Origin: an uncultured Planctomycetia bacterium
GTDB lineage: Bacteria; Planctomycetota; UBA1135; GCA-002686595
DNA length: 64,000 bases
Direction of reading: 5' to 3'
NCBI GenBank assembly: GCA_938003765.1
Contig: CALKYE010000115.1
Coordinates: 1 to 64,000 of the forward strand
The notes below the pieces were generated by a model. That model saw only the letters and a program-made list of their open reading frames with translations. It ran no database searches and had not been told where the DNA came from. The translations under genes and the position numbers were made by a program. The first letter of the stretch is position 1. Every line of letters begins with the position of its first letter. This document shows positions 16,740 to 25,354 of this stretch, in pieces.

Positions 16740-17188
16740 GCGCTACCCAAGCCACCGCCGCCAAAGTCGAGCAGTTCTGCACCTTCTACCTCGACAAGAG
16801 CCTGTTCGGCGTCGAGGTCGGCCGAGTGCAGGAGGTCATCCGCAGCCAGGAGATGACCGCTGTTCCGCTCGCGCCTTCCGTGGTGCGCGGGCTGATCAAC
16901 CTGCGCGGACAGATCGTGACCGCGCTCGATCTGCGCCGGCGGCTGGGACGGCCCGACGCGACCGATGGCCGCGCGCCGATGAACGTCGTGGTGCGCTGCG
17001 ACGAGGGCGCCGTGAGCTTGCTCGTCGACGAGATCGGCGACGTGCTCGAAGTCGATGCGGCCAGCCTCGAGGCGCCTCCGGACACGCTCGTCGGACGCAG
17101 TCGCGAGCTGATTCGCGGAGTGGTCCAACGCGAGAAGGGTCTGCTGCTCGTGCTCGACATCACCAAGACGCTCGAGACGACCGAGTGA
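16736..17188 (+). CDS. cheW: CheW coupling protein
   Basis: This 150-residue single-domain CheW links receptors to the CheA kinase. The N-terminal strand FCTFYLDKSLFGVEVGRVQEV, the VPLAPSVVRGLINLRGQIVTALDLRRRLG segment in two adjoining strands, and the VSLLVDEIGDVLEVD strand are all in the usual order. The domain has no appended module. It begins inside the cheA stop (ATGA), indicating coupled translation in the ratio needed for the signalling array. No receptor gene for it to bind lies in this window. Confidence 0.95.
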   Translation: MSATQATAAKVEQFCTFYLDKSLFGVEVGRVQEVIRSQEMTAVPLAPSVVRGLINLRGQIVTALDLRRRLGRPDATDGRAPMNVVVRCDEGAVSLLVDEIGDVLEVDAASLEAPPDTLVGRSRELIRGVVQREKGLLLVLDITKTLETTE

Positions 17189-17268
17189 ACCTCGGCCCGC
17201 GCGCCGTCGCTTCGCTTCAGTCGCGCGCGAGCGGGCTCCGATAGGGCCGGGTCCCGCGTGTCCCCAAG

Positions 17269-17288
17269 CTTCCCCGATGGGGGAGGAG
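17269..17288 (+). promoter_or_regulatory. Hairpin covering the ribosome-binding site of the first cheY
   Basis: CTTCCCC (17269-17275) can pair with GGGGGAG (17279-17285) across a GAT loop, with one G-T wobble. The right arm overlaps the purine-rich GGGGGAGGAG ribosome site (17279-17288) of the GTG start at 17296. Folding would hide that site, so expression of this cheY may be tuned at translation. Confidence 0.4.
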
Positions 17289-17295
17289 AACGCTC

Positions 17296-17673
17296 GTGCT
17301 CGCATTGGTCGTCGACGACTCCGCAGTGATCCGAACGGTGCTCACGCGCATCCTCTCCGGTTTGGGCTACGAAGTCCTCGCCGCTGCGCACGGACGCGAC
17401 GCGCTCAACAAGCTCGAGGCGGGCGCGCGACCGGACCTGGTCCTGGTCGACTGGAACATGCCGGAGATGAACGGCTACGAGTTCATCCGAGCGCTGCGCG
17501 GCGATCCTCGCTGGCGCGCGCTGCCGCTGATGATGGTCACGACCGAGACCGAGATCGATCAGGTCGCGCGCGCCCTGGCCGCCGGCGCGAACGAGTACCT
17601 GATGAAGCCGTTCACGCCCGAGATGGTGCAGGACAAGCTGGCTCTGCTGGGCCTGACGTCGACCCAGGGCTGA
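17296..17673 (+). CDS. CheY-like single-domain response regulator (first copy)
   Basis: The 125-residue product is a lone receiver domain with the acidic pair Asp7-Asp8 (VVDDSAVIR), the phospho-acceptor Asp52 (LVDWNMPEMNGYEF), a switch Thr (MMVTTETE) and the conserved Lys (YLMKPFTP). It has no output domain, so it must act by protein-protein contact, as CheY does on a motor or as a phosphate sink. The GTG at 17296 has a strong Shine-Dalgarno that may be masked by a hairpin. About 107 bases separate it from cheW, and that gap also contains an imperfect long inverted repeat (GCCCGC 17195-17200 / GCGGGC 17231-17236), a possible attenuator. cheB follows after three bases. Confidence 0.9.
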   Translation: MLALVVDDSAVIRTVLTRILSGLGYEVLAAAHGRDALNKLEAGARPDLVLVDWNMPEMNGYEFIRALRGDPRWRALPLMMVTTETEIDQVARALAAGANEYLMKPFTPEMVQDKLALLGLTSTQG

Positions 17674-17676
17674 AGC

Positions 17677-18753
17677 ATGAGCGCAGCCGGTGTGCTGGCT
17701 CTGGCCACAGGCGCCGAGCGTCGCCAGTGGGTGCGTCGCGCGCTCGAGGGCGAGCGCGTCGAGCTGTTCGGAGTCGTGGCGACGCTGGAAGCTCTCCGCG
17801 CGCGCGCGAGTCTGCTGAAGCCCGCATTGGTGTTGCTCGTCGGCGAACCGAGCCCCGATACGTGGGCCGCGGCGATCAGCGCCGTGCGCGCCGCTGCTCC
17901 CGAGTGCGCGGTGCTCGCGTGGACGCCTGCTGACGCCGAATCGACGGCCAGCGCCGTGGCTGCGCGGCGCGCGGGCGCAGACGCCGTCGTCACCAGCGCC
18001 GAGGGCGCGCTCGCCGCGGCGGCGCTCACGAGCAAGGTGCGCGAGGTCCTGGCGGGTGCGCCGCTGCGAACTCGCGTCGAGTCGAGTTCGCCGCCGCGCG
18101 CGCCCGCGCCTCTGACCTCGACCACGATCACCGGACTCCCGCGGCGCAAGCCGGCCTGCCTCGTGATCGGCTCGTCCACCGGGGGCCCGCGCGCGCTCGA
18201 AGCCGTGCTCGGCGCGCTGCCGGCGGACTTCGAGCTGCCGATCGTGATCGTCCAGCACATGCCCGCGGGCTTCACCGCGAACCTCGCGCAGAGCCTTTCC
18301 GAGCACTGCCCGTTCGCAGTGCGCGAGGCGCGCGGCGGCGAGAGCCTCGCGCGCGGAAGCGTGCTCGTGGCGCCGGGAGATCGCCATGTGCGCATCACGG
18401 GCCCGGAGTACGACGCACGAGTCGAGCTCGACCACGGACCGCCCCGGAACTTCTGCCGCCCGTCGGTCGACGTCCTGTTCGAATCCGCCGCCGAGATCTT
18501 CGGAGGCGCGACGCTCGCACTGGTGCTCACCGGCATGGGCCAGGACGGCCTCGTCGGCGCCGAGAAGCTGCGCGCGCGCGGCGCGCGGGTGATCGTGCAG
18601 GACGAGTCGACCAGCGTCGTGTGGGGCATGCCCGGCGCGATCGCGCGCGCGGGGCTCGCCGACGAGGTGGCGCCGATCGGCGAGTTGGCCGGTCGGCTCG
18701 TGCAGGCGCTGTCGACGCTCGGACGCCCGAGCGCGAGGAGCGAGCCCGCATGA
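17677..18753 (+). CDS. cheB: CheB methylesterase with a pseudo-receiver domain
   Basis: The C-terminal half of this 358-residue protein is a complete receptor methylesterase/deamidase. Its catalytic triad lies at Ser167 (VIGSSTGGPRAL), His194 (IVQHMPAGFT) and Asp290 (LTGMGQDGLVGAE), almost exactly the spacing of Escherichia coli CheB. The N-terminal ~125 residues have the length and alternating beta/alpha pattern of a receiver but lack its chemistry. The acidic pair is missing (LALATGAE) and the phospho-acceptor position reads LLVGEPSP, with Gly or Glu in place of Asp. CheA phosphorylation is therefore unlikely to control it in the standard way. It overlaps cheR (ATGA). Confidence 0.9.
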   Translation: MSAAGVLALATGAERRQWVRRALEGERVELFGVVATLEALRARASLLKPALVLLVGEPSPDTWAAAISAVRAAAPECAVLAWTPADAESTASAVAARRAGADAVVTSAEGALAAAALTSKVREVLAGAPLRTRVESSSPPRAPAPLTSTTITGLPRRKPACLVIGSSTGGPRALEAVLGALPADFELPIVIVQHMPAGFTANLAQSLSEHCPFAVREARGGESLARGSVLVAPGDRHVRITGPEYDARVELDHGPPRNFCRPSVDVLFESAAEIFGGATLALVLTGMGQDGLVGAEKLRARGARVIVQDESTSVVWGMPGAIARAGLADEVAPIGELAGRLVQALSTLGRPSARSEPA

Positions 18754-19574
18754 GCGTCTCACCCGAAGACTTTCGCTTCGTGTGCGCCTTCATGCGCGAC
18801 GCGGCCGCGATCGTGCTCGACGCGGGCAAGGAGTACCTGGTCGAGACGCGGCTGGGACCCGTGGCTTCGCGCGCGGGCTTGTCCGGGATCGCAGAGCTCA
18901 TCCGCGAGGTGCGGCGCGACCGCCACGGTTCGCTCGCGCGCTCCGTGGTCGACGCGATGACGACCAACGAGACCTCGTTCTTCCGCGACGTCGCGCCCTA
19001 CCAGCATCTGCGCCAGAACGTCCTGCCGGCGCTGATCAACGCGCGCGGCGCGGAACGTCGTCTGAAGATCTGGTGCGCCGCCGCGTCGAGCGGACAGGAG
19101 CCGTACTCACTGGCGATGCTCCTCAGCGAGCACTTCCCGCAGCTCGAGACCTGGGACCTGCAGATCCTGGCGACCGACATCTCGCAGACGATGCTCGCGC
19201 GCTGTCGTTCGGGCGTTTACAGCCAGCTCGAGGTCAACCGCGGCCTGCCCGCGGCGCTCTTGATCAAGTACTTCCGCAAGAACGGTCTGGACTGGCAGGT
19301 CGACGAGCGGCTGCGCAATCGGATCGAGTGGCGCGAGTTCAATCTCGTGGGCCGCGGTTGGGGCGTCCTGCCGAAGTTCGACCTCGTCCTGCTGCGCAAC
19401 GTGATGATCTACTTCGATCTGGAGACCAAGCGCGGGATCCTGGCGAACGTGCGGCGCGTGCTGCGCCCGGACGGCTATTTGTTCCTGGGTACGGCGGAGA
19501 CCACCGCCAATCTGGACGACGCCTTCCAGCCGGATTCGATGCACAGCTCGTGCTTCCGCCAGCGCGCGGCCTGA
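18750..19574 (+). CDS. cheR: CheR methyltransferase
   Basis: The 274-residue protein methylates receptor glutamates using S-adenosylmethionine. It has the CheR N-terminal helical domain and the conserved TTNETSFFRD. The nucleotide site WCAAASSGQEPYSLAM and ILATDISQTMLARCRSGVY, then FDLVLLRNVMIYFD and LFLGTAETT, are in canonical order. No TPR extension is present. It opens within the cheB stop, so the two opposing enzymes are co-translated. The frame continues upstream, but the ATG at 18750 matches the family N-terminus and the overlap. No methyl-accepting receptor is encoded in the window. Confidence 0.95.
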   Translation: MSVSPEDFRFVCAFMRDAAAIVLDAGKEYLVETRLGPVASRAGLSGIAELIREVRRDRHGSLARSVVDAMTTNETSFFRDVAPYQHLRQNVLPALINARGAERRLKIWCAAASSGQEPYSLAMLLSEHFPQLETWDLQILATDISQTMLARCRSGVYSQLEVNRGLPAALLIKYFRKNGLDWQVDERLRNRIEWREFNLVGRGWGVLPKFDLVLLRNVMIYFDLETKRGILANVRRVLRPDGYLFLGTAETTANLDDAFQPDSMHSSCFRQRAA

Positions 19575-19716
19575 CCGCCAGCGCTTGCGTGTTTCAGTTC
19601 AAGATCGCCGCTCTCGCGACTCGAAACAGGCGCTCGCTGTGGGGCGCTTCCCAGTGCGATTGCGCAGCGCCGCCGACAGTTCGAACCTCCTCAAATCGAA
19701 CCTGAGCACGACTCCC

Positions 19717-20091
19717 ATGAACAAGGTCTTGATCGTCGACGACTCCGCCACCATGCGCAAGATCATCACCCGCGTGCTGCGCCAGGCGGAGATCCCCGTG
19801 GGGGCCGTGGTCGAAGCCGGCAATGGCGTCGAGGGCCTCGAGCGCCTGCGCAGCGAGCCCGACATCGACCTGATCCTCTCCGACGTGAACATGCCGGAGA
19901 TGAACGGCGTCGACTTCGTCAAGGCCGTGCGCACCAGCCACGCCAAGGAAGCGCTGCCGATGATCATGGTCACCACCGAAGGCGGTGAGGCGATGATGAA
20001 GTCGGCGCTGGATCTCGGTGCGAACGGCTACGTGACCAAGCCGTTCACTCCGGAGAGCATTCGGCGGGCGCTGGAGGCGTACCTTGGCTGA
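19717..20091 (+). CDS. CheY-like single-domain response regulator (second copy)
   Basis: This 124-residue lone receiver has Asp8-Asp9 (LIVDDSATMR), phospho-acceptor Asp56 (LILSDVNMPEMNGVDF), switch Thr in MIMVTTEGG and Lys in YVTKPFTPESI. It is closer to classical CheY than the copy upstream: the DVNMPEMNG stretch and TTEGGE loop are typical. The ATG at 19717 is chosen because the family N-terminus begins there. A gap of 142 bases separates it from cheR, so it may have its own promoter. Its last eight bases are shared with the next gene, a CheX-like phosphatase that would be expected to dephosphorylate one of the two regulators. Confidence 0.92.
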   Translation: MNKVLIVDDSATMRKIITRVLRQAEIPVGAVVEAGNGVEGLERLRSEPDIDLILSDVNMPEMNGVDFVKAVRTSHAKEALPMIMVTTEGGEAMMKSALDLGANGYVTKPFTPESIRRALEAYLG

Positions 20092-20665
20092 ACAACTCGG
20101 CAAGCTGGGCAAGGCGCCGCCGGCGTTGCCCAGCGACTCTGAGTTGGTCGATCACCTCGAACGCGCCGTGGTCGAGGTCTTCGCGACCATGATCGGCGAA
20201 TGCGAGCGAGTGGAGCGCCTCGACGGCGCTCTGCCCAGCGAGTCAGCCTCGCAGACGGGGCGCGTGCAACTGGCGCTGAGCGCTGGCGCGACGCCTGCGA
20301 TGACGGTCGAGCGTGAAGCGGTGGTCGAGTTCCGAGGTCCGCTCGCGGGGCGCGTGTCCCTGCGCGCGGCCGAAGACTGCGCCGCCTCGATCGCGCGCGG
20401 CCTCTTGATGAGCGCGCCCGACGATCCGCTGTCGCGCGAGGACGTGGACGACGCGCTCAAGGAGTGCGCCAACATGCTCACCGGATGGATCAAGAGCCAG
20501 GCGCTCGACCCGCTCGGCGCGTTCACCATGAGCGTGCCGTTCATCGGCGCCGGCCGGCGAGGGGTCGTGGGTTCTCCGTCTGGGGCCCTGGTCTACCGTA
20601 CGGGTGGCGGATTGTTCGCCATCGAGCTCACTCGGCGCGCAGCGCTGGCGGAGTCCGAACGCTGA
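20084..20665 (+). CDS. CheX-like phosphatase-family protein, TTG start
   Basis: The 193-residue product resembles the CheC/CheX/FliY family. The helix SREDVDDALKECANMLTGWI matches the conserved E..D...E..NML.G motif that dephosphorylates CheY-P, and the beta-rich flanks fit the fold. The start is a TTG at 20084, supported by a perfectly placed GGAGG at 20073-20077, six bases upstream, and by in-frame coding sequence directly after it. It overlaps the second cheY by eight bases. It is shorter in CheC-type motifs than CheC itself, so CheX is the better comparison. Biochemical activity is inferred. Confidence 0.7.
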   Translation: MAEQLGKLGKAPPALPSDSELVDHLERAVVEVFATMIGECERVERLDGALPSESASQTGRVQLALSAGATPAMTVEREAVVEFRGPLAGRVSLRAAEDCAASIARGLLMSAPDDPLSREDVDDALKECANMLTGWIKSQALDPLGAFTMSVPFIGAGRRGVVGSPSGALVYRTGGGLFAIELTRRAALAESER

Positions 20666-21249
20666 TGGCCGCGACAGGCAACACCATCGAACAAGCCGAC
20701 CAGGCGCTGTGCGAGGCGCTGATGCGGCGCATCTGCGACGACCTGGGCATGCTGCTCGACCGTCCGCTCGAGCTCGAGCAGGTCACCGTCAACCGCAGTC
20801 CGCACAAGGTCGCGGGCGAGCGCTCGGTGCACATCGCCTTCAAGTTCGGCGTGAGCGTCGACGGCGTGGCGCAGCACGGCGCGATCCTCGTGCCGCTGGC
20901 CGACTCGATCGCCTTCGCGTGCTACCTGATGATGATGACCGACGAAGTCGTCACCACGCGGCGCAAGGACAAGGACCTCGACCGCGCGCAGAAGGACGCC
21001 ATGGTCGAGGTGTGCAACCTCGTCGGCGGCTCGATCGACGGAGCGCTGCGCGACCAGTTCTCCAAGCGCGTGTCCGCGCGCTCGGAGGGTTGTCAGGGAC
21101 TGCGGCCGGGCGCCGCGCCCGCCTTCGAACGCGCGCCGGGCGTCGATCTGATCGTGGCTCGCGCCAAGGTCAAGCTGCACACGTTCCCGAGCTTCGAGAC
21201 GTTGCTGATGCTGCCGGTGATCACGAACATGACGCCGCCGGCGGCGTGA
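20665..21249 (+). CDS. CheC-like protein of the CheC/CheX/FliY superfamily
   Basis: The ATG at 20665 shares one base with the previous stop (TGATG). The 194-residue product contains one helix of the phosphatase type (KDAMVEVCNLVGGSIDGALR), preceded by an acidic RKDKDLDRAQ, with beta strands on either side (VHIAFKFGVSV, VDLIVARAKVKLH). This matches the E...N..G.. arrangement of CheC-family sites, with one motif rather than two. It probably acts on CheY-P or as a partner of the CheX-like protein. The assignment rests on motif and position, and a FliN/FliY-type role cannot be dismissed. Confidence 0.5.
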   Translation: MAATGNTIEQADQALCEALMRRICDDLGMLLDRPLELEQVTVNRSPHKVAGERSVHIAFKFGVSVDGVAQHGAILVPLADSIAFACYLMMMTDEVVTTRRKDKDLDRAQKDAMVEVCNLVGGSIDGALRDQFSKRVSARSEGCQGLRPGAAPAFERAPGVDLIVARAKVKLHTFPSFETLLMLPVITNMTPPAA

Positions 21250-21291
21250 GCGTTGACGCCTGGGTGCTCGGGCGCGGCGTCGGCGCCCGGC

Positions 21292-23460
21292 TCAGGCCTT
21301 GACCGAGGTTTCGAGCCCGTGCGCGACGACGCGCCAGGCGCGGTCGAGCACTTCCTCTCCGTCGACGAAGGCGTCGATCACGACGCGTCCGCGCAGGATG
21401 CGGGCCGAGAGCGTGGTCAGCTTGCCGGCGCCGTTGCGCGTCGCGCCGTCGTCCTCGTAGAGGCTGCCCGTGGCGCGCATCTGCGAGTCGAAGAACACGT
21501 GCAGCACGGGATCCTCCTGCGCCTGCGCCGCGGTGTGCAGCTTCGAGGGCTTGTTCACGATGATGCGGCCGGCGCGCGCGAAGATCGGCGTCTGGCCCAG
21601 CGGAGCGTCGACGGAGTAGCGCCCCGGCGGGAGTCGATCGCGCGAGCGGCCTTCCAACTCGGCCGGGAACAGGTACCAGCCCTCGGCGTCGCGTGCGGGC
21701 AAGAGCACGGTGCGCTTGCGCGCGCCCTCTTCGAGAACCGGCGCGACGACCAGGTCGGGACCGAACAGGAACTGGTCGTCGAGCTCGCGCAGCGCGCGGT
21801 CGGACGGATCGGCGAAGAACATCGGGCGCACGATGGGGGCGCCGGTGCGGCGGGCCACCTCGAACAGCGTGTAGAGCGTCGGGAGGAAGCGCATGCGGCG
21901 CTCGAGCGCGAGCTTGACCGCGCGCTCGCACTCGCCGCCGAAGGCCCAAGGCTCCTTGCGGCACGCGCTCTTGTGGCTGTGCCCGCGGAAGAACGGCAGG
22001 AACGCGCCCAGCTCGAACCAGCGCGCGAACAACTCCGGGCTGGGATCGCCGTCGAACCCGCCGACGTCGGCGCCCGTGAACGGCTGGCCGCACAGTCCGA
22101 GGTTGAGCGTCATGGCGATCGACCAGCGCAGGTCCTCCCAGCTCGCCTGGTTGTCGCCGGTCCACTGCGCGGCGAAGCGCGCGCCACTGAGGTGGTTCGA
22201 GCGCGTCAGCACGAACGGTCGCTCGTGCGGCCGCGCGTTGACGAGCCCCTCGCGCGTCGCCTGCGCCATGAGCTGGCCGTAGAGGTTGTGGAACTTGGCG
22301 TGATCGCCGCCGCCCAGGCCGCGGTGTCGCGCGTTCAACGGCAGCGTCTTGCCCGGCGTGCGGAACACGCTCGGCTCGTTCATGTCGATCCACAGGCCCG
22401 CGACGCCGCACTCGGCGTACTTCTCGACTTGCGCGGCCCACCACTCGCGAGTCTGCTCGCGCGTGAAGTCGGGGAAGCAGCACGGTCCCGGCCAGACGCG
22501 TCCGACGACCGGCGCGCCGCGTTCGTCGACGACGAAGTGCTCGCCGTCCAGGCCGCTCTTGTGCGTGGGGTAGCGCTTGGCGATGGCGATGCCGGGGTCG
22601 ACGATCGTCACCACGCGCAGGCCTTGCTCGCGCAGCTCCTCGATCAGCTTCTCGGGCTCGGGGAAGCGTTCGCCGTCCCAGGTGAAGCTGCGGAACTCGC
22701 GCAGCGCGTCGATGTCGAGCCAGATCGCGTCGCACGGCATGCGCTTGGAGCGGAGCTTGGCGGCCAGCTCGCGCACCTCCTGCGCGCTCGAGTACGACCA
22801 GCGGCACTGCTGGTAGCCGAGCGACCACAGCGGCGGCAGCTCGATGCGGCCGATCAGCTCGGTGACCGCGCTCATCAGCGACTGCGGGTCGCCGGCCTGG
22901 AGCAGCCACACGTCGAAGGGCTCGCCTTCGAACGCGAACTCCACGCCGTCGGTGGCGAAGGACAGCGCGCCGCGTCGCGGCGTGTCGGCCAGCACCGCGG
23001 CGCACGAGCCGTCGATGAACAGCGCGAGCGCCAGCGGATGCGACGAATAGAGCGCGGAAGTGCTCTCGCCGTAGCGCCACGCGTCGGTGTTCCACAGCTC
23101 GACGCTGCGGCCGTTGCGCAGCAAGCGACCAGCGCTCGCGCCGCCGCCGTAGAAGCTGGCGCTCTCCTTGAACGCGACCTGCGCGCGCACGGTGTGGCCG
23201 TCGAACTCGAAGCGCGCGCGCGGCGAGTCGTCGTCCTCGAGCCGCACGGCTTCCAGCGGCGGCACGTGCGCCAGCGTCAGCGACTCGCCGGGCTGCGCGC
23301 CGCTGTCGAGGGTGGGGCGAAACACCAGGGCGCGCACGAGCGGGGTCTCGAGCGTCGCGCTCAGGCAGGCGATCTTCTTCACGCCGCCGCCGTCGAGCGG
23401 GAAGGTGGCGAGGGACTCGAGTCCTTCGTTGGGCGAGCGTCGGGCGGAGCGGCTGGACAT
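21292..23460 (-). CDS. GH31 family alpha-glucosidase
   Basis: The 722-residue enzyme has the standard GH31 order: N-terminal beta-sandwich, a TIM barrel with SLGYQQCRWSYSS and CDAIWLDID, the catalytic nucleophile near Asp359 in LWIDMNEPSVF, the acid/base near Asp436 in WTGDNQASW, then the C-terminal beta domains. It should release glucose (or xylose) from the non-reducing ends of alpha-glycosides. There is no signal peptide, suggesting that it works in the cytoplasm on imported oligosaccharides. It lies last in a minus-strand set with two membrane proteins and a six-hairpin glycosidase, 19 bases after the preceding stop, next to a sugar ABC importer. Confidence 0.9.
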   Translation of the reverse strand: MSSRSARRSPNEGLESLATFPLDGGGVKKIACLSATLETPLVRALVFRPTLDSGAQPGESLTLAHVPPLEAVRLEDDDSPRARFEFDGHTVRAQVAFKESASFYGGGASAGRLLRNGRSVELWNTDAWRYGESTSALYSSHPLALALFIDGSCAAVLADTPRRGALSFATDGVEFAFEGEPFDVWLLQAGDPQSLMSAVTELIGRIELPPLWSLGYQQCRWSYSSAQEVRELAAKLRSKRMPCDAIWLDIDALREFRSFTWDGERFPEPEKLIEELREQGLRVVTIVDPGIAIAKRYPTHKSGLDGEHFVVDERGAPVVGRVWPGPCCFPDFTREQTREWWAAQVEKYAECGVAGLWIDMNEPSVFRTPGKTLPLNARHRGLGGGDHAKFHNLYGQLMAQATREGLVNARPHERPFVLTRSNHLSGARFAAQWTGDNQASWEDLRWSIAMTLNLGLCGQPFTGADVGGFDGDPSPELFARWFELGAFLPFFRGHSHKSACRKEPWAFGGECERAVKLALERRMRFLPTLYTLFEVARRTGAPIVRPMFFADPSDRALRELDDQFLFGPDLVVAPVLEEGARKRTVLLPARDAEGWYLFPAELEGRSRDRLPPGRYSVDAPLGQTPIFARAGRIIVNKPSKLHTAAQAQEDPVLHVFFDSQMRATGSLYEDDGATRNGAGKLTTLSARILRGRVVIDAFVDGEEVLDRAWRVVAHGLETSVKA

Positions 23461-23479
23461 GGCGGAGAGGACGGGGACT

Positions 23480-25354
23480 CTAGTCGAGGCGGTAGACGCG
23501 GTAGGCGCGACCTTGGAGCTCGCGCGGGGCTTCGTACACCAGTTGGAACGGTCCGACGCGGCGGTGCTCGCGCGGATCTTCGCTCATCATCGCGAGCAGC
23601 GCACGATCCTTCAGACGCGGCAAGTCCGCCGGCAGGATCCCGCCCAGGTCGGTCGCGTTGCCTCCCAGGAAGGCGCGGTTGACGAGCAGCCAGCGACAGC
23701 GTTTGTCGCGCAGGAACTGTGCGAGCTGCGCGGGCGCGCCCGAGTAGATCGCGTTCGAGAACTCCTCGATGCGCTGGCGGCTGCGGCGCGTTTCGTACTT
23801 GGGCTGGTTGAGCACCGGCCTGTGCGCGAAGGCGAGCACCGCCGCGGAGCTCGAGTAGTCGCTCGCGACGGCTTCGCCCTGCGGGACGTTGTCCTCGATC
23901 CACTTCAGCACGTGCGCCGACTCGCGTCCGCTCGGCGGAAACTGGTACCAGGCGATGGCGTAGTGCGAGGGCAGGTAGACGAGGTGCGCGCCGTGCGCGA
24001 GGCAGGCGAGCGCAGCGAGCGAGAGCGCGACGCGCCGGTTGCGCCACTGCGAGAGCACCCACGCCGCGAGCACGGCGGAGGCGAGCCCGAGCAGCGGGGC
24101 CGTGCGCTCGACGAGCCAGCTCGCCGCGAGGCAGGCGAGCGTGAACAGCGCGGCGACGGCGGCGGACGCGCGACCCTCGGCGCGGGTCCAGTCGCGCAGC
24201 GTGAGCGCGACTCCCGCAGCGGTCGCCGCCAGTCCGACCGCAACGCGCGGCGCGAGCTCGGACAGGTCGGCGGTGCGGAACGGTCCCTGCCACAACAGGC
24301 GCACGTCGAACGGCAAGCTGCGCGGATCGGATGGCGGCGCGCCGAGGTAGCGCAGCTTCGCGAGCAGGAGCTGGAAGACGTGGCTGAAGTCCTCGAGCCC
24401 GCCGCCCAGCGTCTGCGAGAGCAGTTTGGCGGCGAGGGCGAACGCGCCGAGCGCCGCGAGCGTGTGCGCGATGAGCGGCGCGCGACCGACGCGACGACTG
24501 CGCGCGAGCCAAGCCGCGTACAGGAGCGCGTAGCCGATCAGGAGCGGCGCGCTGAACGCGAAGTGCTTGGCGCGCAGCACGGGCACGGCTAGCGAAAGCG
24601 CTGCGGGCGCCGCGAGTGCGATCCAAGCGTGTCGCGCCGCGAACGGGTTCTGGCCCGAGCGCAGGAACCAGGCCAGCAGCGCCAGCGCCTCGATCAGGAT
24701 CACGAACTGCGCGGCGTGCCAGAACGCGCACGAAGCGAGCAGCGTCACGCCTGCCAGGGCGAAGTCGAGCGGCGCTCGCGTGCGGGCCGCGCGCAACGCC
24801 AGCCACAGGTGCGCAGCGATCCACGGGAAGGCGAAGTCCTCGCGGATCAACACGAAGCCGAGCGTGCGGTAGTTCACCAGCATCGCCGCCCACAGCAAGA
24901 CAGCCGCGGCAGCCCACGTCGCCCGACGTGAGAGCTCCCACGCTGCGCCGAACACGCCGACCGCAACCAGCGACGACCACAGGCCCATCACCCACACGGC
25001 CCACAGGTGCAGCGGCATCGGCTTGCCGGCCGCGAGGTAGGTCCAGGCGACGACGTACTCCTGTCCGAGCGTTTCGATCGCCGCGAGGTCCGTGAGCTCC
25101 GGCCACTCGACGTTGGGATCGGCGCGCAGGTCCGCGGGCGGCGCGCCGCCGGACTCGACGATGCGCTCGGTCACGTAGTAGAGGAAGGCCGGATCCGTGC
25201 GCAGCAGGTGCGCCGCGCTCGTCTGCCGGAACGCGGGATCGGCGAGCGTGAAGTGGATGCGAATCGCCGCGGACCAGGCGAACGCCAGCACCAGCGCGAG
25301 CACCGCGAACCAGCGCACGCTTCGACTCTCGGGCTCCGTCACCGGCGCGTTCAT
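23480..25354 (-). CDS. GT-C-like multispan membrane protein (STT3/PMT-like)
   Basis: This 624-residue protein has an N-terminal membrane helix followed by an extracytoplasmic loop with RTDPAFLYYVTERIVESGG, which resembles the first-loop acidic motif of STT3/PMT glycosyltransferases. About a dozen further helices follow and then a soluble C-terminal domain (from about 480, beginning YAIAWYQFPP), with WIEDNVPQGEAVASDY typical of the periplasmic domain of such enzymes. It would transfer a lipid-linked sugar to an acceptor. The ATG at 25354 lies in the stop of the upstream gene (ATGA). The donor and acceptor are unknown. A non-enzymatic membrane role is possible because the loop motif is only partly conserved. 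Confidence 0.65.
   Translation of the reverse strand: MNAPVTEPESRSVRWFAVLALVLAFAWSAAIRIHFTLADPAFRQTSAAHLLRTDPAFLYYVTERIVESGGAPPADLRADPNVEWPELTDLAAIETLGQEYVVAWTYLAAGKPMPLHLWAVWVMGLWSSLVAVGVFGAAWELSRRATWAAAAVLLWAAMLVNYRTLGFVLIREDFAFPWIAAHLWLALRAARTRAPLDFALAGVTLLASCAFWHAAQFVILIEALALLAWFLRSGQNPFAARHAWIALAAPAALSLAVPVLRAKHFAFSAPLLIGYALLYAAWLARSRRVGRAPLIAHTLAALGAFALAAKLLSQTLGGGLEDFSHVFQLLLAKLRYLGAPPSDPRSLPFDVRLLWQGPFRTADLSELAPRVAVGLAATAAGVALTLRDWTRAEGRASAAVAALFTLACLAASWLVERTAPLLGLASAVLAAWVLSQWRNRRVALSLAALACLAHGAHLVYLPSHYAIAWYQFPPSGRESAHVLKWIEDNVPQGEAVASDYSSSAAVLAFAHRPVLNQPKYETRRSRQRIEEFSNAIYSGAPAQLAQFLRDKRCRWLLVNRAFLGGNATDLGGILPADLPRLKDRALLAMMSEDPREHRRVGPFQLVYEAPRELQGRAYRVYRLD

Noticed and set aside
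21253..23682. An 809-residue plus-strand frame over the GH31 gene
   Set aside because: Antisense shadow: no recognisable domain, Arg/Glu/Gln/Val-biased, while the minus strand carries both catalytic motifs of GH31.
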